From assembly GCF_026262505.1 (NCBI RefSeq), contig NC_067207.1, positions 28,488,082 to 28,552,081 on the forward strand: a stretch of 64,000 nt of DNA, read 5' to 3'. This DNA is from Trichomonas vaginalis G3 (Eukaryota > Parabasalia > Trichomonadida > Trichomonadidae). The notes below the pieces were generated by a model. It did no database searches. It was not told the origin of the DNA and was given only the letters and a program-made list of their open reading frames with translations. A program made the position numbers and the translations under genes. Shown here piece after piece: positions 29,890 through 38,880 of the stretch; position 1 is the first letter of the stretch, and every line of letters begins with the position of its first letter.

Positions 29890-31401
29890 ATGACTGAATT
29901 AGAACCAACAGAGAATCGTTTAGACTGGGCAAGTCATAGAACTCAAGATCCTACAGGTCTTGTGAAGATACGTATCGAACTTGAAAGGATGGTTGTCGCT
30001 GAAAATCAACAGCCTCAACCAATTCAAGAACCAGAAGCACCTAAAAATCCAGAAGAAGAGGATGCAAAAGATGGAAAACCATTAGAAGATCTTATAGATA
30101 CAAATGAAGTCAAGATTACATGCGATATTGACTGGCAACAAAAAATTTTCAGTCCAACAGAAGTTAAAAACGCTATTAATGGTACACCAATTAGCGATAA
30201 TCCATCATTAGCAAATAAATATCATGATCAAATCATAAAACGTCGTCAAGAAAATGATTCTTATTCAGGCAACGAAATCTTTACAAAAGTAGCAGAAGAT
30301 CGTTATATTGATCCTTCTGAAATCGATACACCATTTTACAATCCAGTTGGAGAACGTGATCCAAATGAATTAGCAGAAGCAGTTCTTCAAGGTAAAGGCC
30401 ATGAAGAAATGGTAGAAGTAGTCCGTCTTAATGCTCAAACTATGCATATTTTTGCATCAATTCCATGCAGAAATGGCACTGTTCATGAAGAATTACTCGG
30501 TATTATTCGTGTTTTCCCTGGAGGAAGAATTGATGTTCGCCCTCCATTCTCCAACAAATGCAATCGTGAATACAGATTCTTTACTCCATCAAGCGAAATC
30601 GTTCGTTACAGATTCAACGTTATTGAAAACGCTGTTGAATCAGAAACACCTTTCGAGCATACATTACTCTCAGATATCAAGCGTCGCCGTGCCATCTTCG
30701 AGGCTGGCCAAGCTGATTCATCTCTTGCACAAGCTCCTGATCCACCAGGAACAGTTCGTATGTTTTACAGAGGTGAAATTGCCAGAGCAATCATGGATAC
30801 AGCGCCAGGAGTAGCTGTTGAATACCAGCTTCGTCTTCCTCCAGGATGGGCCAATGAAGAAACAGGCATTCCTGTACAAGGATGCAGTCAATACTCTCTT
30901 TGTGATGAAAACGGTGTTTCCGCCATCAATTTACCAATTGATTTAGTCGCAAGAGCAGAGACCCAGACAGCTCCTACATTGTACTTGACATTGCACTCAT
31001 ATACACCAGATGGTGCTCGCATTGTCGAAGGATATGGACAATGCGCACTTCCAATGAGTCGTGGTTGCCATGAGATTGAAGTTCCTGTTTGGAGAATAAG
31101 AGGAAGAGTTTCGGAAGAATTAAGATTGATGTTCTTGGATTCAGGCTTAGAACAGCAGGCACCTGTTGAACAGACAGAAGATGATAAATTCGGTGCTTTG
31201 ACAGCAGACACTGTTTATAATAGATTCGGATTGAGAACAGTTGGCGCTGGAAAAGTTATTGTCAGATTCAATTTGGCAATGCAGTCATCTCTGTTTGGAA
31301 GAAGGCCGCAGACTAATATGGCTGGAACTATGTCTATGTTAGGATCTTCTCAACCTTCTAGAATGTCAACAATTGCAAGCAGATTAACAGATAACAAATA
31401 A
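29890..31401 (+). CDS. MKS1: B9-domain protein, MKS1-like (ciliary transition zone)
   Basis: MKS1 is one of three B9 proteins (with B9D1 and B9D2) in the ciliary transition-zone gate. The 503-residue product is near the size of human MKS1 (559). The N-terminal half holds an MKS1-type region (TEVKNAINGTPIS, MHIFASIPC, YRFFTPSSEIVRYRFNV); the B9 domain, a C2 relative, spans about 295-455 with VRMFYRGEIARAI, VEYQLRLPPGW, TLYLTLHSYTPDGARIVEGYGQCALP and GCHEIEVPVWRIRG. The VEGYG and the final Trp strand are B9 signatures. The C-terminal tail is Ser/Met-rich. I chose ATG 29890 (MTELEP), since the preceding residues (MILLSKK...) are unlike the family. Confidence 0.78.
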   Translation: MTELEPTENRLDWASHRTQDPTGLVKIRIELERMVVAENQQPQPIQEPEAPKNPEEEDAKDGKPLEDLIDTNEVKITCDIDWQQKIFSPTEVKNAINGTPISDNPSLANKYHDQIIKRRQENDSYSGNEIFTKVAEDRYIDPSEIDTPFYNPVGERDPNELAEAVLQGKGHEEMVEVVRLNAQTMHIFASIPCRNGTVHEELLGIIRVFPGGRIDVRPPFSNKCNREYRFFTPSSEIVRYRFNVIENAVESETPFEHTLLSDIKRRRAIFEAGQADSSLAQAPDPPGTVRMFYRGEIARAIMDTAPGVAVEYQLRLPPGWANEETGIPVQGCSQYSLCDENGVSAINLPIDLVARAETQTAPTLYLTLHSYTPDGARIVEGYGQCALPMSRGCHEIEVPVWRIRGRVSEELRLMFLDSGLEQQAPVEQTEDDKFGALTADTVYNRFGLRTVGAGKVIVRFNLAMQSSLFGRRPQTNMAGTMSMLGSSQPSRMSTIASRLTDNK

Positions 31402-31760
31402 TTCTTATTTTTATGATTAACTCTATATTTTCTTTTTTGTTGTTTTTTTTATTCGAAATCATTAAATTTGTTAATATTATTTTTATAACTCATGAATTAA
31501 AACATGATGATATTAAAATAGTACTCAATATCCTTCTTGAACCTAATAGATGTGCTATTTTCAAATTCAATTTTGGGACTAAAAATTGCAATAAATATTG
31601 AAAATATTTGAATAGAATAATCCGAAATTGTAGATTATTCAAACTTATTCTATAAATGTGACAATTCAAAAGATTTTCATAACTTTGTATTGTTGCATAT
31701 TTCATTGGGCGCCATCAAGATATATGAATTTATATTCCTTTGTTAATATATTTTAAATGA
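31402..31760. other. Intergenic region
   Basis: About 360 bp, AT-rich. No gene recognised; the end must carry the promoter of the following family member. Confidence 0.5.
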
Positions 31761-32411
31761 ATGATTCTTGACAGAAAATATATAGGTATCAACACATATG
31801 CATCACTTGACTTCAAAATTTATCAACTTGTTTTTGAACACAACATCACAGAAACCACAAAATGCTTTAAATCCATAGATGAAGCGAAACGAATCAATAT
31901 TCCAGGAAAATTTTCTATATTATATGATTTAAATAATTCGAAATATATCATGGATGATATACTTCGTCATTTTATTATTGAATTACCCGAATTAAAACTT
32001 ATCAATGCATGGAAGCAGAAAAATTCACTTACAGAAGAGCTCGAAGTCTCAGGTCAATACTCAGCAGCAGGATTTACTCCTCAAATCACCGAAGCACCCA
32101 TGAGTAAATGGAAAGGTCTTGTGCATTCTCGTTTATTAGATACTGGTATGTCAACTCCTTATACATACCTTGATGGAAATCCTGGAATATATTATTGGCA
32201 TTTCCCTATTGGAATGTTTTGTAACGCTCCTTCTTCATATCAAAATTCAGGAATGCCTGCTCATCGCCCAAATTCTGTTAAACGAATCAGTCTTTGGAGT
32301 GCTATTAGTGAATACCAAATTGAACTAAACAAAATTAAATACTCATGTATCCTATCCATCTATAATTCTTTAGCATTTGATTTGTTAACACTTATCTTTA
32401 TTTGCTCATAA
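31761..32411 (+). CDS. FEHN/WGGLVR family protein, intact copy
   Basis: A 216-residue member of an unrecognised family present four times in this window. Shared blocks in order: YQLVFEHN, CF then an acidic helix, GKFSILYDL, RHFI, L.LINAWKQ.NS, GF.PQITEAPM..W.GLV, YLDGNPG, FPIGM.C, ISLWSAISEY, and a hydrophobic C-terminal stretch (LAFDLLTLIFICS). There is no signal peptide; the end could be a tail anchor. In every copy the start ATG is overlapped by an out-of-frame ATG four bases upstream (ATGAATG), here a five-codon frame MNDS. The function is unknown; the pattern of conserved Trp, Gly and Asp suggests a compact beta domain. Confidence 0.7.
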   Translation: MILDRKYIGINTYASLDFKIYQLVFEHNITETTKCFKSIDEAKRINIPGKFSILYDLNNSKYIMDDILRHFIIELPELKLINAWKQKNSLTEELEVSGQYSAAGFTPQITEAPMSKWKGLVHSRLLDTGMSTPYTYLDGNPGIYYWHFPIGMFCNAPSSYQNSGMPAHRPNSVKRISLWSAISEYQIELNKIKYSCILSIYNSLAFDLLTLIFICS

Positions 32412-32472
32412 ATTATCAACTTTGTATTATAACACATTATTTTATCTTTTATGAAAATACAAGTTTATATTC

Positions 32473-32521
32473 CCATCATATGTCGGAAATTGAGTTTTAC
32501 TCAATTTCCGACATATGATGG
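32473..32521. repeat. 23-bp perfect hairpin with 3-nt loop
   Basis: Arms 32473-32495 and 32499-32521 are exact complements (catcatatgtcgg...), with loop ttt. It is next to another inverted repeat (gcctc...gaggc around 32549-32583). Confidence 0.9.
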
Positions 32522-32883
32522 AGTATGTTCTGAATTTTCAATTTTTAGCCTCTTTTAAATTGAATGCAATTCAATTTTTGAGGCGACTCATTGAAAATTC
32601 ATAATATATTTTGGAATATTCAAAATTTTCTGAGAAGCTTCAAGCCGATAAAAAGTGCGAATACATATTTTAATAGGTTCTGATACTTTTTTCGGGCTTA
32701 TTTTATAAGCTCGTAAAAAGTGTCAAATCTATGGCAGTATGTTTCATTAGACTTATATCTCTCCAAACCAGTAATCACCAAAGCTGAGAGAAACATTAGA
32801 AACTTTATGATTTTCAACAAGTTCATAATCCACAATAAGTATTAATGCAATACACCGAGTTGTCAACACCATATAATTTAAAA

Positions 32884-32934
32884 AATTATTTGCAATTTGG
32901 ACGGAGCTTGCCTACGGCCAAATTGCAAATAATT
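32884..32934. repeat. 17-bp perfect hairpin with GC-rich loop
   Basis: Arms 32884-32900 (aattatttgcaatttgg) and 32918-32934 are exact complements, with a 17-nt GC-rich loop (acggagcttgcctacgg). Confidence 0.9.
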
Positions 32935-33151
32935 TCTTTAATCGTTTGCAAATTCTAATTTTCATGAACGTTAAAAGTTCTGAAAATTTGAATACTTGAA
33001 AATGATTTTTTTGTCAAATTTCAAAAAACTTGACAAAATTATTCATCTTCAAATTATCATATTTTCAATAAAATATGCATATCGATTGGCTTTTTTGTGA
33101 GCATATTCAAATCCAATTACATGAGAAACCATCTTTATTTTAACTCCTAAA

Positions 33152-33156
33152 TCATA
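33152..33156 (+). promoter_or_regulatory. Initiator TCATA of a family member
   Basis: TCATA matches TCA(+1)Y(T/A). The putative +1 A at 33154 is 7 nt before the overlapping upstream ATG (33161) and 11 nt before the coding ATG (33165), so the out-of-frame ATG would be the first one in the mRNA. Confidence 0.5.
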
Positions 33157-33164
33157 TTTCATGA

Positions 33165-33806
33165 ATGATTCTTTATCGACAATATGTAGGTAATAACGTA
33201 TATTCATCACTTGGTTTTAAAATATACCAACTTGTATTTGAACACAACTTCACAACATCAAGATGCTTCAAAGATGCTGGAGAAGCAAGAAATTCTAGCG
33301 CACCAGGCAAGTTCTCTATATTATATGATCTTGAAAACAAAAAGTATATCATGAAAGATCATTTTCGACACTTTATTGCCGAGTATCCAGAAATAAAACT
33401 TATCAATTCATGGAAACAGATAAATTCCCCAACCGAAGAAAATGAAGTTCCCGGTCAAACTAATGCATCAGGATTTGTTCCAGATATCACTGAACTTCCA
33501 ATGAATGGATGGGGAGGTCTTGTTCGTACCAACATGCTAGACATAAATTATAATGTGAAATTTTCATATCTAGACGGAAATCCAGGTATTTGGACTTAGT
33601 ATTTTACAATTGGGCTACTTTGTCAGACTTCTTCTCGTAATATGGATAGCGGTGTTCCTGCGAATGAGCAAAATTTTGTTAAAAGAGTGAGCCTTTGGAG
33701 TGCAATTAATGAATACCAATTGAACTATGATAAACATTCATGTTTTAATACTATGTATCATTATTTTGCTTTTGAATCCATAACTTTCATATTTATTTGC
33801 ACTTGA
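33165..33806 (+). pseudogene. FEHN/WGGLVR family, copy with one in-frame stop
   Basis: Homologous to its sisters over the full 213 codons, but a TAG at 33598-33600 replaces the Trp codon (TGG) seen in the 34550 copy (GIWT* against GVWTW). After it the frame continues with YFTIGLLCQTS, VSLWSAINEY and the hydrophobic end FESITFIFIC to TGA at 33804. The single change suggests recent loss, or a 144-residue truncated product. The upstream 150 bp match those of the 18293 pseudogene. Confidence 0.75.
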
Positions 33807-34549
33807 ATCAAAAATTAATTATAAATTGTTCGATATTAAGGATGCACTTACGCCCCTATGACATGGCATTCAATTCAATTGTTTAAGATTAAATTTCAAT
33901 GACGCTTCACGCCAGTTGTCAAAAATTTGAATTAAAGTCAGATGGGCGAAAGTACAGCCTTAAAAAATCGGAATACTTGACATTTCTTGAACGAAAAATT
34001 AATCAGGAAAATACTTGACTTTTTCAAGAATGCTAATTTTACGAAAAAATAACGCATTTGTATGATTCATTTTTTTCCTAAAATATCTAATATTAGTAAT
34101 GGGCTTCTAAAATAAAAGGTCACAAAGTGATACAACTTTCGACATTTTACAATAGAATAATCAGATTATAAAATATGGAAGCTCAATTTTTTTGTCATCC
34201 AAAGTTTATGTTCCAATTTCTGAGGTGAAGAGTTAATAACCATTTTTGTTCCAAAAATTGGAACATAGAGTTTGGATGACAATTTTTTTTTCATCTGTAA
34301 AAGGTTATTATCAAATGCTATATAGTACCTAATGAGGCTGTTCTACTTTTTTGTTATTAAAATATGTTACATTCCGATGTCATGAAAAGATTTCAGTAGT
34401 GGGAAATGCTCCCATAAAAAAATGATCCTTTATGTAACTCTTAATGCCGCCTTTCAAATTCAAAAAAATTAGTATTACAATATTGCCATATATTCAAATA
34501 TTCAATTAGTAAATGAAGATAAGTCAATTCGAATTTTTTTAATGAATGA
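33807..34549. other. Intergenic DNA with a hairpin and a dispersed repeat
   Basis: 33937-33970 shares agatgggcg.aagt...ttaaaaaa with 11104-11140. 34191-34283 is an inverted repeat. The rest is AT-rich, and no gene is recognised. Confidence 0.6.
34191..34283. repeat. Inverted repeat with about 28-bp arms
   Basis: 34191-34219 (ttgtcatccaaa...gttccaattt) is complementary to 34256-34283 with one or two mismatches, around a 36-nt loop. Confidence 0.8.
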
Positions 34550-35191
34550 ATGATTCTTGAACGAAAATATTCAATTGATGGCACATATACATCTTTTGAT
34601 TTTCGATATTACCAACTTGTCTTTGAACATAACTTATCAGAAAATTCTAAATGCTTCGAATCCGTTGCTGAAGCTCGAGACTCTCAAAAAACAGGAAGAT
34701 TCTCAATATTATATGATCTCAACAATACAAAATATCTTATGAAAGATAATTTTCGACACTTTATAATCGAATATCCAGAAATACAACTAATTAATTCCTG
34801 GAAACAAATAAATTCCCCTACAGATGAAATAGAAGTGCCAGGTCAAACCAAAGCAATCGGATTTTCTCCTCAAGTTACTGAAGCTCCAATGAAACAATGG
34901 GGAGGTCTTGTTCGTACCAACATCCTAGACAATAATTATGGCGTGATATTTTCATATCTAGATGGACATCCAGGTGTTTGGACATGGTACTTTACTATTG
35001 GGCTACTTTGTCAGACTAGCTACAACAGTGGAGGAATACCTGTTAATAGTCAATATACTGTTAATAAAGTGAGCCTCTGGAGTGCGACTAAAGAATATCC
35101 TCATTCAAATAATGCTAAGTGTTCATGTTTTAGTTCTGTATTTCGTTCTTCCATGTTTGAATTATCGACTTTCATATTTATTTGCATATGA
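34550..35191 (+). CDS. FEHN/WGGLVR family protein, intact copy
   Basis: A 213-residue member of the family described at 31761, closest to the 33165 copy (RTNILDNNYGVIFSYLDGHPGVWTWYFTIGLLCQTS is reserved in shape there). It keeps YQLVFEHN, GRFSILYDL, FRHFIIEYPEI, INSWKQINSP, WGGLVR, VSLWSA and the hydrophobic C-terminus FELSTFIFICI. Three ATGs in a row (34542, 34546, 34550) precede the body; only the last is in frame, and the first two give frames of three or four codons. Function unknown. Confidence 0.7.
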   Translation: MILERKYSIDGTYTSFDFRYYQLVFEHNLSENSKCFESVAEARDSQKTGRFSILYDLNNTKYLMKDNFRHFIIEYPEIQLINSWKQINSPTDEIEVPGQTKAIGFSPQVTEAPMKQWGGLVRTNILDNNYGVIFSYLDGHPGVWTWYFTIGLLCQTSYNSGGIPVNSQYTVNKVSLWSATKEYPHSNNAKCSCFSSVFRSSMFELSTFIFICI

Positions 35192-35387
35192 ATGAAGATT
35201 TCAGAATTTTATCCTTTTATTAGGGAGTTCTTGTCAGATCATAGAATTATCGCATTAAATCATAATTTTTTTTGCAATCAGAATCTCTTGGATTTGTAAA
35301 ATTTAAAATAATATAACAAATATATTGTGTATACATTATGTAATGTTATAGTAAAGTTAAAAGTTGTAAAAAATAAAATTGTTTAAA

Positions 35388-36617
35388 TTATTCTTGAAAA
35401 CCATGAATTTGAGGTAATGGAAACGGTTCCCTCTTTTCTTGAGGCATTTCAGCAATTACATACTTTGGAATTTCTGAAGAATTTTGTGATTCATTTGAAA
35501 TTATTTCTTCATCTTGTCCATTTCCGTAATCTCCTTTTCCTTTTACAATCAATTTTCTTGCCTTTCGTCTTTCTGAGCGCGCAGATCGATATTCTTCTGT
35601 CTTTTCTCGTTCCGAGCGCAACTTTTTTTCTTTGTGCTCTTCAATAAGAGAATCCCGAAGGATAGGATGAATTGGCTTAATTCCTGATAAATTACGTAGT
35701 TCAAGTAATCCTTGATATCCTTCATTGTGGTAAATTGTAGCAATATCTGTTCTGCCTTCATATGAACTGAGATAATTTGTATGTTTTGGATTAAAACGGC
35801 ATGATCGAGCATTATATGACTCATTTATATGAGTTGCATAATCCGGATTAACAATTTGAAAAACTGATCCGGAATCTTTTAAAAATTCGAGTAGATGATT
35901 TCTTGCATTTTCGTTTTCAAGTCCAGCTGTCCATATAAAATGTTCTTTTTCTTCATCTTTTGTGGAATGTAAACAATATTCTGGTGAATGGTTTCCAATT
36001 AGATGATCTACGGCGTGGAGCCAATAAAATAGCTTCTGTTCTTTGGAAATATGCTTATACAATAAAGTATTAAAGAATATTTTGAGTCTGTTTTTGATAC
36101 CATGAAAAATTTTTGAGTCGACGATAGGCATGTCACTTTTTGCATACTCATTAGAAGTAAGACGTTTCCAGCACAATTCGAATTTCTTTTTGCAATGGAA
36201 GCCATCTTGATACTCAACAGCATCAGGAAAATGCTTATGAACAATATTACGGGATTTATTATCCCTATCATGGCAAAAACCGTCAACAATACCTTTTCCC
36301 ACCGTATCTTCCAAAATTTGAAGAGCCTGATCAGCGGCAACAGATTCCATTTGGCATGAGGCACCAGTATAATTTCCAGCTTTACCTTTACGAGATCTAA
36401 CGATTACGAATTTTGCCACAATGTCACCTTTAGGACCCATTGCTACAAACTCACACTCGTCTGCATTTCTAACATGCGAGAAATGAGCATCGATGGTGAT
36501 AACAGTTCCAGGCTCAAGTTGCAATGCATGATTTTTTACACTTTTTTCAGCTAATTCCTTCGCTTTCTCGAGAATCACCTTTTGAATCCTGTAAAAGTAT
36601 TGTGACGATGGTACATC
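35388..36617 (-). pseudogene. Mutator/Kolobok-like DDE transposase, C-terminal part, split by the Polinton
   Basis: The larger part (about 408 residues) of a transposase gene whose 5' end lies at 57829-58001, beyond the inserted Polinton. Signatures of the Mutator-like (Kolobok-type) transposase domain are visible: VITIDAHFSHVRNAD with the first catalytic Asp, NYTGASCQMESVAADQALQIL (family form NYeGsSgaME), then CHDRDNKS with the second Asp and DGFHCKKKF. The C-terminal 80 residues are Lys/Arg/Glu-rich. The reading phase on both sides of the insertion agrees once one target duplication is discounted, giving a 465-residue protein before insertion. No inverted repeats of its own were found, so it may be a transposon with unseen ends or a domesticated gene. 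Confidence 0.75.
36613..36617. repeat. Target site duplication, left (acatc)
   Basis: acatc at 36613-36617 is repeated at 57829-57833, directly outside the two ends of the Polinton, which begin AGTTAGT and end ACTAACT. Five or six bp is the duplication size known for Mavericks/Polintons. Confidence 0.85.
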
Positions 36618-37285
36618 AGTTAGTATGGGTTAGTCGTGTACTGAGGCACTGCGCGCCTCCGTACACCACTTAGCGGTTTTGACACTTTACAAAACCATTA
36701 ACGTATATTTTACAACACAAACGACAACACTAACTTAACCTTAAATATTTACAAAGCCGCCAACCATTTCACCTCACTAACGACTTCGCTAACGAACTCA
36801 CTAATGAAAAAATAAACGTTCTCATAAATTTTCTTCTATATCTTCATCGTCAATGTTAACTCTATTGTAGTCATACTTGAAGTCATAAAGTTTCTCAAGT
36901 TTTGAAATGCATAGTCTTGTTAACTTACCTTCATCATCATAAGTTTTTATAAAACTACCATGACAATCTTTATACACAGTCAATGTATAGTCAACTGGTC
37001 TAGGATGAAGTGTAAAGAACATGTTATACTCAGGAAGGAAGAATAAATGTTTAAATGTATGTTTGTTATATTTTTCGATTTGTATGAGTTGCTTTTGTTC
37101 TGTCATTTATAAAAAAATAAAATAAAAATAAAATAAAAAAAAATAAACTTAAAAATTAATGATATCACCACACTCACACGTATGAAAACAGCACAAAAAT
37201 AAATTTAGGTGAAGTGGTGAGATCTCACCTCTTTTACCTGTTTTTTTCACCCTGTTGAATTCATTGCTTTATAACTCTCTTCCTT
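36618..37285. repeat. Polinton left terminal inverted repeat
   Basis: About 668 bp, matching 57158-57828 in reverse complement with a few small indels. It contains the 94-residue ORF and one GGTGAGATCTCACC palindrome (37216-37229). Confidence 0.93.
36822..37106 (-). CDS. Polinton terminal-repeat ORF, 94 residues (left copy)
   Basis: It lies wholly inside the left inverted repeat and is identical in protein sequence to the right-end copy at 57340-57624. Features are KYNKHTFKHLFFLPEYNMFFTLHPRP, LTVYKDCHGSF and an acidic end DDEDIEENL. I recognise no family. Two transcribed copies pointing outward towards the ends could supply an end-binding protein, but that is a guess. Confidence 0.6.
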   Translation of the reverse strand: MTEQKQLIQIEKYNKHTFKHLFFLPEYNMFFTLHPRPVDYTLTVYKDCHGSFIKTYDDEGKLTRLCISKLEKLYDFKYDYNRVNIDDEDIEENL

Positions 37286-37307
37286 GGTTTCTTTTTAGTT
37301 GCTTTCT

Positions 37308-37763
37308 TCACGTCTGTCTCCAACTTGACTGTCTTTCTTCTTCGTCCGTAATGATACCAGTTACTTCCAATAAAGGGTTTCCATACATTCCATAGGGACC
37401 ATACGGAAGAACTACTGGTGGAGAAGAAACATTTTCTTTAGCTCCATCGAATCTATTTAAATGCATTGTTTCACCTTTCATCTGGTCATTAAAGTCTTTT
37501 GCGTGTTTTGCAAACTCATCGTCCTTTCCTAAAGCATTTTCTGACTCAGTCGCAACCAAATTGGATGCTTTATTTATGAGCCCTATTTTATTTAATCTTA
37601 ACTTCTTTGCAACCCAGCCTCCAATCTTCCCTTTATTTGCATCTAATGTCTTCGAAACCCTTCCTCCACTCATTTTATTTACTGCGTCATAAGCTCCAAG
37701 TGCTTTTGCTCCAAATGCTAATGCTTTTGTTCCCATTGCGCCTAAAGCTGCCCAAGCTACCAT
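37308..37763 (-). CDS. Polinton small protein, Gly/Ala/Lys-rich N-terminus
   Basis: A 151-residue frame with an amphipathic Gly/Ala-rich start (WAALGAMGTKALAFGAKALGA) followed by basic helices (GKIGGWVAKKLRLNKIG) and a Pro/Tyr/Gly-rich segment (VVLPYGPYGMYGNP). Amphipathic starts like this occur in membrane-active capsid proteins of related viruses (adenovirus pVI type); this is only an analogy. It abuts the next frame upstream. Confidence 0.5.
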   Translation of the reverse strand: MVAWAALGAMGTKALAFGAKALGAYDAVNKMSGGRVSKTLDANKGKIGGWVAKKLRLNKIGLINKASNLVATESENALGKDDEFAKHAKDFNDQMKGETMHLNRFDGAKENVSSPPVVLPYGPYGMYGNPLLEVTGIITDEEERQSSWRQT

Positions 37764-37988
37764 TTACACCATATTAAAATCATCTCTCTTCAATATTATC
37801 TCATAAAAGTTCTCGTTACTGGAGAAAGTCAATGAAACATAAGCGTTCTCACGGGCTTCGCCCTCACCGCTTTGCGGTCTATCTAACTTCTTTCTTATAT
37901 CATCTATACGCTTCAAAATGTCTGAACAATTGCTAACATCTTCTACAACAGTTATTTCATCATGAATGACCTTCAAGAACAAGCTCAT
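37764..37988 (-). CDS. Polinton small ORF, 74 residues
   Basis: An unrecognised short frame (SLFLKVIHDEITVVEDVSNC) that abuts its neighbours. It contains GC-rich mini-hairpins at 37853-37878 that stand out from the AT-rich surroundings. Confidence 0.35.
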   Translation of the reverse strand: MSLFLKVIHDEITVVEDVSNCSDILKRIDDIRKKLDRPQSGEGEARENAYVSLTFSSNENFYEIILKRDDFNMV

Positions 37989-38306
37989 TTAATATGCATT
38001 AAAATCATCAATAATGAGTCCATCCTTTCCATCTTTAGGTAGCACAACATCTTTCATTGAAGAAGGTTCGACAAGTCTTATGTTAAACTTACTGACAAAG
38101 TTTGTTATACTATAATGCTTCGGCGGCGAATACATGTAGTTTGAAAGACATAATATAGATTCTTCAGCAAATTCACTTATACTGGATTTTATAACAATGT
38201 TCTCACGAGACCAAATACCACCAATTGACAATCTTGTAAGCAATCCTGCTGAACCTTCTACTGTAAACGTCGATGGTAACATTCCACGAAGGTCATCTAT
38301 TGACAT
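37989..38306 (-). CDS. Polinton small ORF, 105 residues
   Basis: An unrecognised frame in a tight run of small minus-strand frames from 37.3 to 38.9 kb. It is beta-rich in character (STFTVEGSAGLLTRLSIGG), which would suit a structural protein, but no family is identified. Confidence 0.4.
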   Translation of the reverse strand: MSIDDLRGMLPSTFTVEGSAGLLTRLSIGGIWSRENIVIKSSISEFAEESILCLSNYMYSPPKHYSITNFVSKFNIRLVEPSSMKDVVLPKDGKDGLIIDDFNAY

Positions 38307-38560
38307 CGTTGAGTCACTGATTTAAATATTTTCTTAAAGCAATCGTCATTATCTAACCATGCAATAGCTTTGAAGTTTTCATTCGAATATACATCTGCTT
38401 CATTAAATGTAAAACCTGACTTCTTTGCAGAGACGACTTTAAAATCTATTGAGTTTGTTTCAAAATTATATGCTATGGTAACTTCTGAAGGTAATGGATG
38501 TCCTTCCGCAGTCAGTTGTTCTCTCACTACCGTTTGAAGCTTTGTATTAAAAACTTTCAT
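38297..38560 (-). CDS. Polinton small ORF, 87 residues
   Basis: An unrecognised short frame (TIAYNFETNSIDFKVVSAKKSGF), slightly overlapping the next. Part of the same minus-strand run of possible structural genes. Confidence 0.4.
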   Translation of the reverse strand: MKVFNTKLQTVVREQLTAEGHPLPSEVTIAYNFETNSIDFKVVSAKKSGFTFNEADVYSNENFKAIAWLDNDDCFKKIFKSVTQRCQ

Positions 38561-38574
38561 GTCATCTCCTGTAT

Positions 38575-38865
38575 CTAGTTCACATACACAGCAACAGGGA
38601 AACTATCTTGCTTCTTTGTTTCATCATTATATCTCAAAACATTAAAGTTCTTCAATAATATTGTTCTTCCTGCTGGAATACTTCGAACCTGTCTGATTTC
38701 AATAGCTTTCTCACCTCCTACATACTCTACCCAGTGTCTTGGATATTCATAAGTATACTGACTTTCTTGAATTTTGGTAGGTTTCATCATAACGTGTTCA
38801 TAGTATATCTTTATACTCTTGTCAGTTAGACTCGGTGCTATGTTCTGAATATTTCTGACTTGCAT
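38575..38865 (-). CDS. Polinton small ORF, structural-like
   Basis: About 96 residues starting MQVRNIQN, with PRHWVEYVGGEKAIEIRQV. This loosely resembles PTDWIVNINEEKYIGITNM in the minus-strand gene near 54.0 kb, so the two may belong to one structural family. The start at 38865 is chosen over 38952 because the upstream residues overlap the divergent ATPase gene. Confidence 0.4.
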   Translation of the reverse strand: MQVRNIQNIAPSLTDKSIKIYYEHVMMKPTKIQESQYTYEYPRHWVEYVGGEKAIEIRQVRSIPAGRTILLKNFNVLRYNDETKKQDSFPVAVYVN

Positions 38866-38880
38866 TTTTAATGGAGATAA

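Larger units (their letters stand above)
32412..33164. other. Intergenic DNA with palindromes
   Basis: Contains a 23-bp perfect hairpin (32473-32521), a nested inverted repeat around 32534-32600, and a 17-bp hairpin (32884-32934). From about 33010 it is homologous to the upstream region of the 18293 pseudogene. Confidence 0.7.
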
